A DNA stretch of 64,000 bases, taken from Fimenecus sp964457415. GTDB taxonomy: Bacteria; Bacillota; Clostridia; Oscillospirales; Acutalibacteraceae. The stretch lies in the NCBI GenBank assembly GCA_964457415.1, contig CAYWFB010000002.1:1-64000 (forward strand), written 5' to 3'. A program made the position numbers and the translations under genes. This document shows, piece by piece, positions 62,541 through 64,000 of the stretch (the stretch's first letter is position 1; each line of letters opens with the position of its first letter). Under the pieces are notes generated by a model. That model was not told the origin of the DNA and ran no database searches. It saw nothing but the letters and a program-made list of their open reading frames with translations.

Positions 62541-62788
62541 TGTATCTTGAATTAGGTCAGGAAACAGTTATAACTGACAAAAATATTTTAGGTATTTTCG
62601 ACCTTGATAATACAACAGTTTCAAAAGCCACAAGAGAATATATTAATACAGCATCAAAAAACGGTGAATGTATAACGGTATCCTTTGAAGAATTACCAAA
62701 ATCCTTTGTAGTCACCGACGACGGCAATGAGAGAAAAATTTACATTTCACCCTTTAATACATCAACAATATTTAAGCGAATAAAATAA
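62540..62788 (+). CDS. remB: RemB-family (DUF370) regulator
   Basis: An 82-residue protein with MYLELGQETVITDKNILGIFDLDNTT, matching the DUF370/RemB (YaaB) family that lies between recF and gyrB in Bacillus and activates biofilm matrix genes there with RemA. It overlaps recF by one base. In this organism its targets are unknown; surface-protein genes are obvious but untested candidates. Confidence 0.92.
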   Translation: MYLELGQETVITDKNILGIFDLDNTTVSKATREYINTASKNGECITVSFEELPKSFVVTDDGNERKIYISPFNTSTIFKRIK

Positions 62789-62812
62789 GTCAATTTTTGA
62801 CGGAGGAAAAAA

Positions 62813-64000
62813 ATGAGCGACCAGATTAAAAATGAAATTCAAGAAGAGGTTATGGATACGGTCGTAACCGAAACATACGACGCCTCTGCCATTCAGGTTC
62901 TTGAGGGACTTGAAGCAGTAAGAAAGCGACCCGGTATGTATATCGGCTCTACAGGTCCTAAAGGACTTCATCACCTCGTGTACGAAATTGTGGATAACTC
63001 CATCGACGAAGCACTTGCGGGTTATTGTACCCATATTGAAGTTGAAATTCTGCCCGATGATATTATCACAGTAAGAGATAACGGACGTGGTATTCCCGTT
63101 GGTATCAATGAACAACAGGGATTGCCCGCAGTTACAGTTGTACTTACAGTTCTTCACGCCGGCGGTAAATTCGGTGGAAGCGGATATAAGGTATCAGGCG
63201 GTCTTCACGGTGTTGGTTCATCAGTAGTTAACGCACTTTCAGAGTGGTTTGTTGTTGAAGTTAGCCAGAACGGTCACATTCATCGTCAGAAGTTTGAACG
63301 TGGTAATATTGCAACCGAGCTTGAGGTTGTAGGCGATACAGACGAAACCGGAACATTCATTATGTTCAAGGCTGACCCCGAAATCTTTACAGAAACAACT
63401 GTTTATGAATATGAAGTGCTTCAAAGAAGACTTCGTGAGCAGGCATTCTTAAATGCAGGTCTTTCAATCACACTTACAGACAGTCGTGACCCAGATAATA
63501 TTGTAACAGAAAATTTCTGCTATGAGGGTGGTATTAAAAGCTTCGTTGATTATATCAACACAAGCCGTGGCTTAACTCCCGTAGTTGACGATATTATGCA
63601 CTTTACAACTGTTAGCGGTGACAGAAGTGCAGAGGTTTCAATCTCATATAACGACGGATATAATGAAATTATTTTAAGCTTTGCAAACGGTGTTCGCACA
63701 ATCGACGGTGGTACTCACGAAAACGGTTTTAAAACTGCTCTTACCCGTGTATTTAATGAATACGGCAGAAAATTCAAGTTACTTAAAGATAATGACAAAA
63801 ATCTTTCAGGTGATGATGTACGCGAGGGCTTGACCGCAGTTATCAGCGTTAAGCTCACCGAGGCAGAGTTTGAAGGACAGACAAAGGGTAAGCTTGGTAA
63901 TACTGAAATGCAGACAATTATGTCAAAGATGATGTATGAAAAGCTTATGACATATTTTGAAGAAAATCCACAGGCTGCAAAAGCAATTTTTAACAAAGCA
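62813..64000 (+). CDS. gyrB: DNA gyrase subunit B, partial (3' end outside window)
   Basis: ATPase subunit of gyrase. The 396 codons seen from ATG 62813 (GGAGG upstream) are in frame to the window end. The GHKL motifs are intact: VYEIVDNSIDEALAG near 54-68, RDNGRGIPVG near 85, GGKFGGSGYKVSGGLHGVG near 117-135, and the transducer region has GGTHENGF and QTKGKLGNTE near the end. The N-terminal 22 residues are an acidic extension absent in many GyrB proteins. Confidence 0.97.
   Translation, partial: MSDQIKNEIQEEVMDTVVTETYDASAIQVLEGLEAVRKRPGMYIGSTGPKGLHHLVYEIVDNSIDEALAGYCTHIEVEILPDDIITVRDNGRGIPVGINEQQGLPAVTVVLTVLHAGGKFGGSGYKVSGGLHGVGSSVVNALSEWFVVEVSQNGHIHRQKFERGNIATELEVVGDTDETGTFIMFKADPEIFTETTVYEYEVLQRRLREQAFLNAGLSITLTDSRDPDNIVTENFCYEGGIKSFVDYINTSRGLTPVVDDIMHFTTVSGDRSAEVSISYNDGYNEIILSFANGVRTIDGGTHENGFKTALTRVFNEYGRKFKLLKDNDKNLSGDDVREGLTAVISVKLTEAEFEGQTKGKLGNTEMQTIMSKMMYEKLMTYFEENPQAAKAIFNKA

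Noticed and set aside
1..64000. CRISPR array
   Set aside because: No series of short direct repeats with regular unique spacers was seen; the repeats present are dispersed palindromes or coding repeats.

Overview
The window is a chromosomal segment around the replication origin of a low-to-moderate G+C, spore-former-type Bacillota, most likely a gut Clostridia of the Oscillospirales/Ruminococcaceae kind. The inference rests on the classical origin block (rpmH, rnpA, yidD, yidC, jag, mnmG, rsmG, two ParB-type genes and parA on the minus strand; dnaA, dnaN, an S4-domain gene, recF, remB and gyrB on the plus strand), on DapL-type lysine synthesis, RNase Y, an AbrB/SpoVT-type regulator, a YtvI-type membrane protein, DUF3048 and dockerin-like surface proteins. 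No cultured species can be named from the sequence alone.

Layout. 1-473: the 3' end of tmRNA, its terminator, and a decayed IS1182-type transposase fragment. 475-5452 (minus): a membrane protein, glnS, gltX and a glycerophosphodiesterase. 5657-10005 (plus): a compact operon of a LysM/G5/M23 cell-wall hydrolase, an HprK-like kinase, a PqqD-like (RRE) protein and an ABC exporter, which looks like part of a peptide-modification or export system. 10124-18133 (plus): a Tyr-rich BY-kinase, a MATE pump, a Cys-rich unknown protein, an aminotransferase, rsmA, a TSCPD protein and cca, with an AbrB-type regulator on the minus strand. 18152-25848 (minus): dapL, dapF, glyA, guaB, lysC and hom (lysine/threonine/one-carbon/GTP metabolism), with a 276-bp MITE-like element between hom and lysC. 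26080-27976 (plus): a YtvI-like protein and a CpsB/YwqE-type phosphatase. 28016-35749 (minus): esterase, TIM-barrel protein, recG, a lipoprotein substrate-binding protein, ymdB and rny.

36002-44816 (minus) is the accessory core: three secreted proteins with cohesin-like and dockerin-like modules, one of them about 1,890 residues, plus a 39-residue peptide gene that resembles RiPP-type precursors. The giant gene has a near-consensus promoter and a leader of about 360 nt with several conserved-looking stems and two mutually exclusive pairings. 45577-48474 holds an Lgt-like membrane protein and two lipoproteins. 48514-58122 is serS and the origin-left block; 58123-58552 and 59864-60078 are the probable oriC intergenic regions; the window ends inside gyrB.

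The most interesting items are the kinase/PqqD/ABC operon together with the distant 39-residue peptide, the structured leader of the giant surface gene, a DnaA whose DNA-binding signature is altered beside non-canonical box-like 9-mers, and a 79-bp repeat with a compensatory stem change. Functional statements are homology judgements made by eye.
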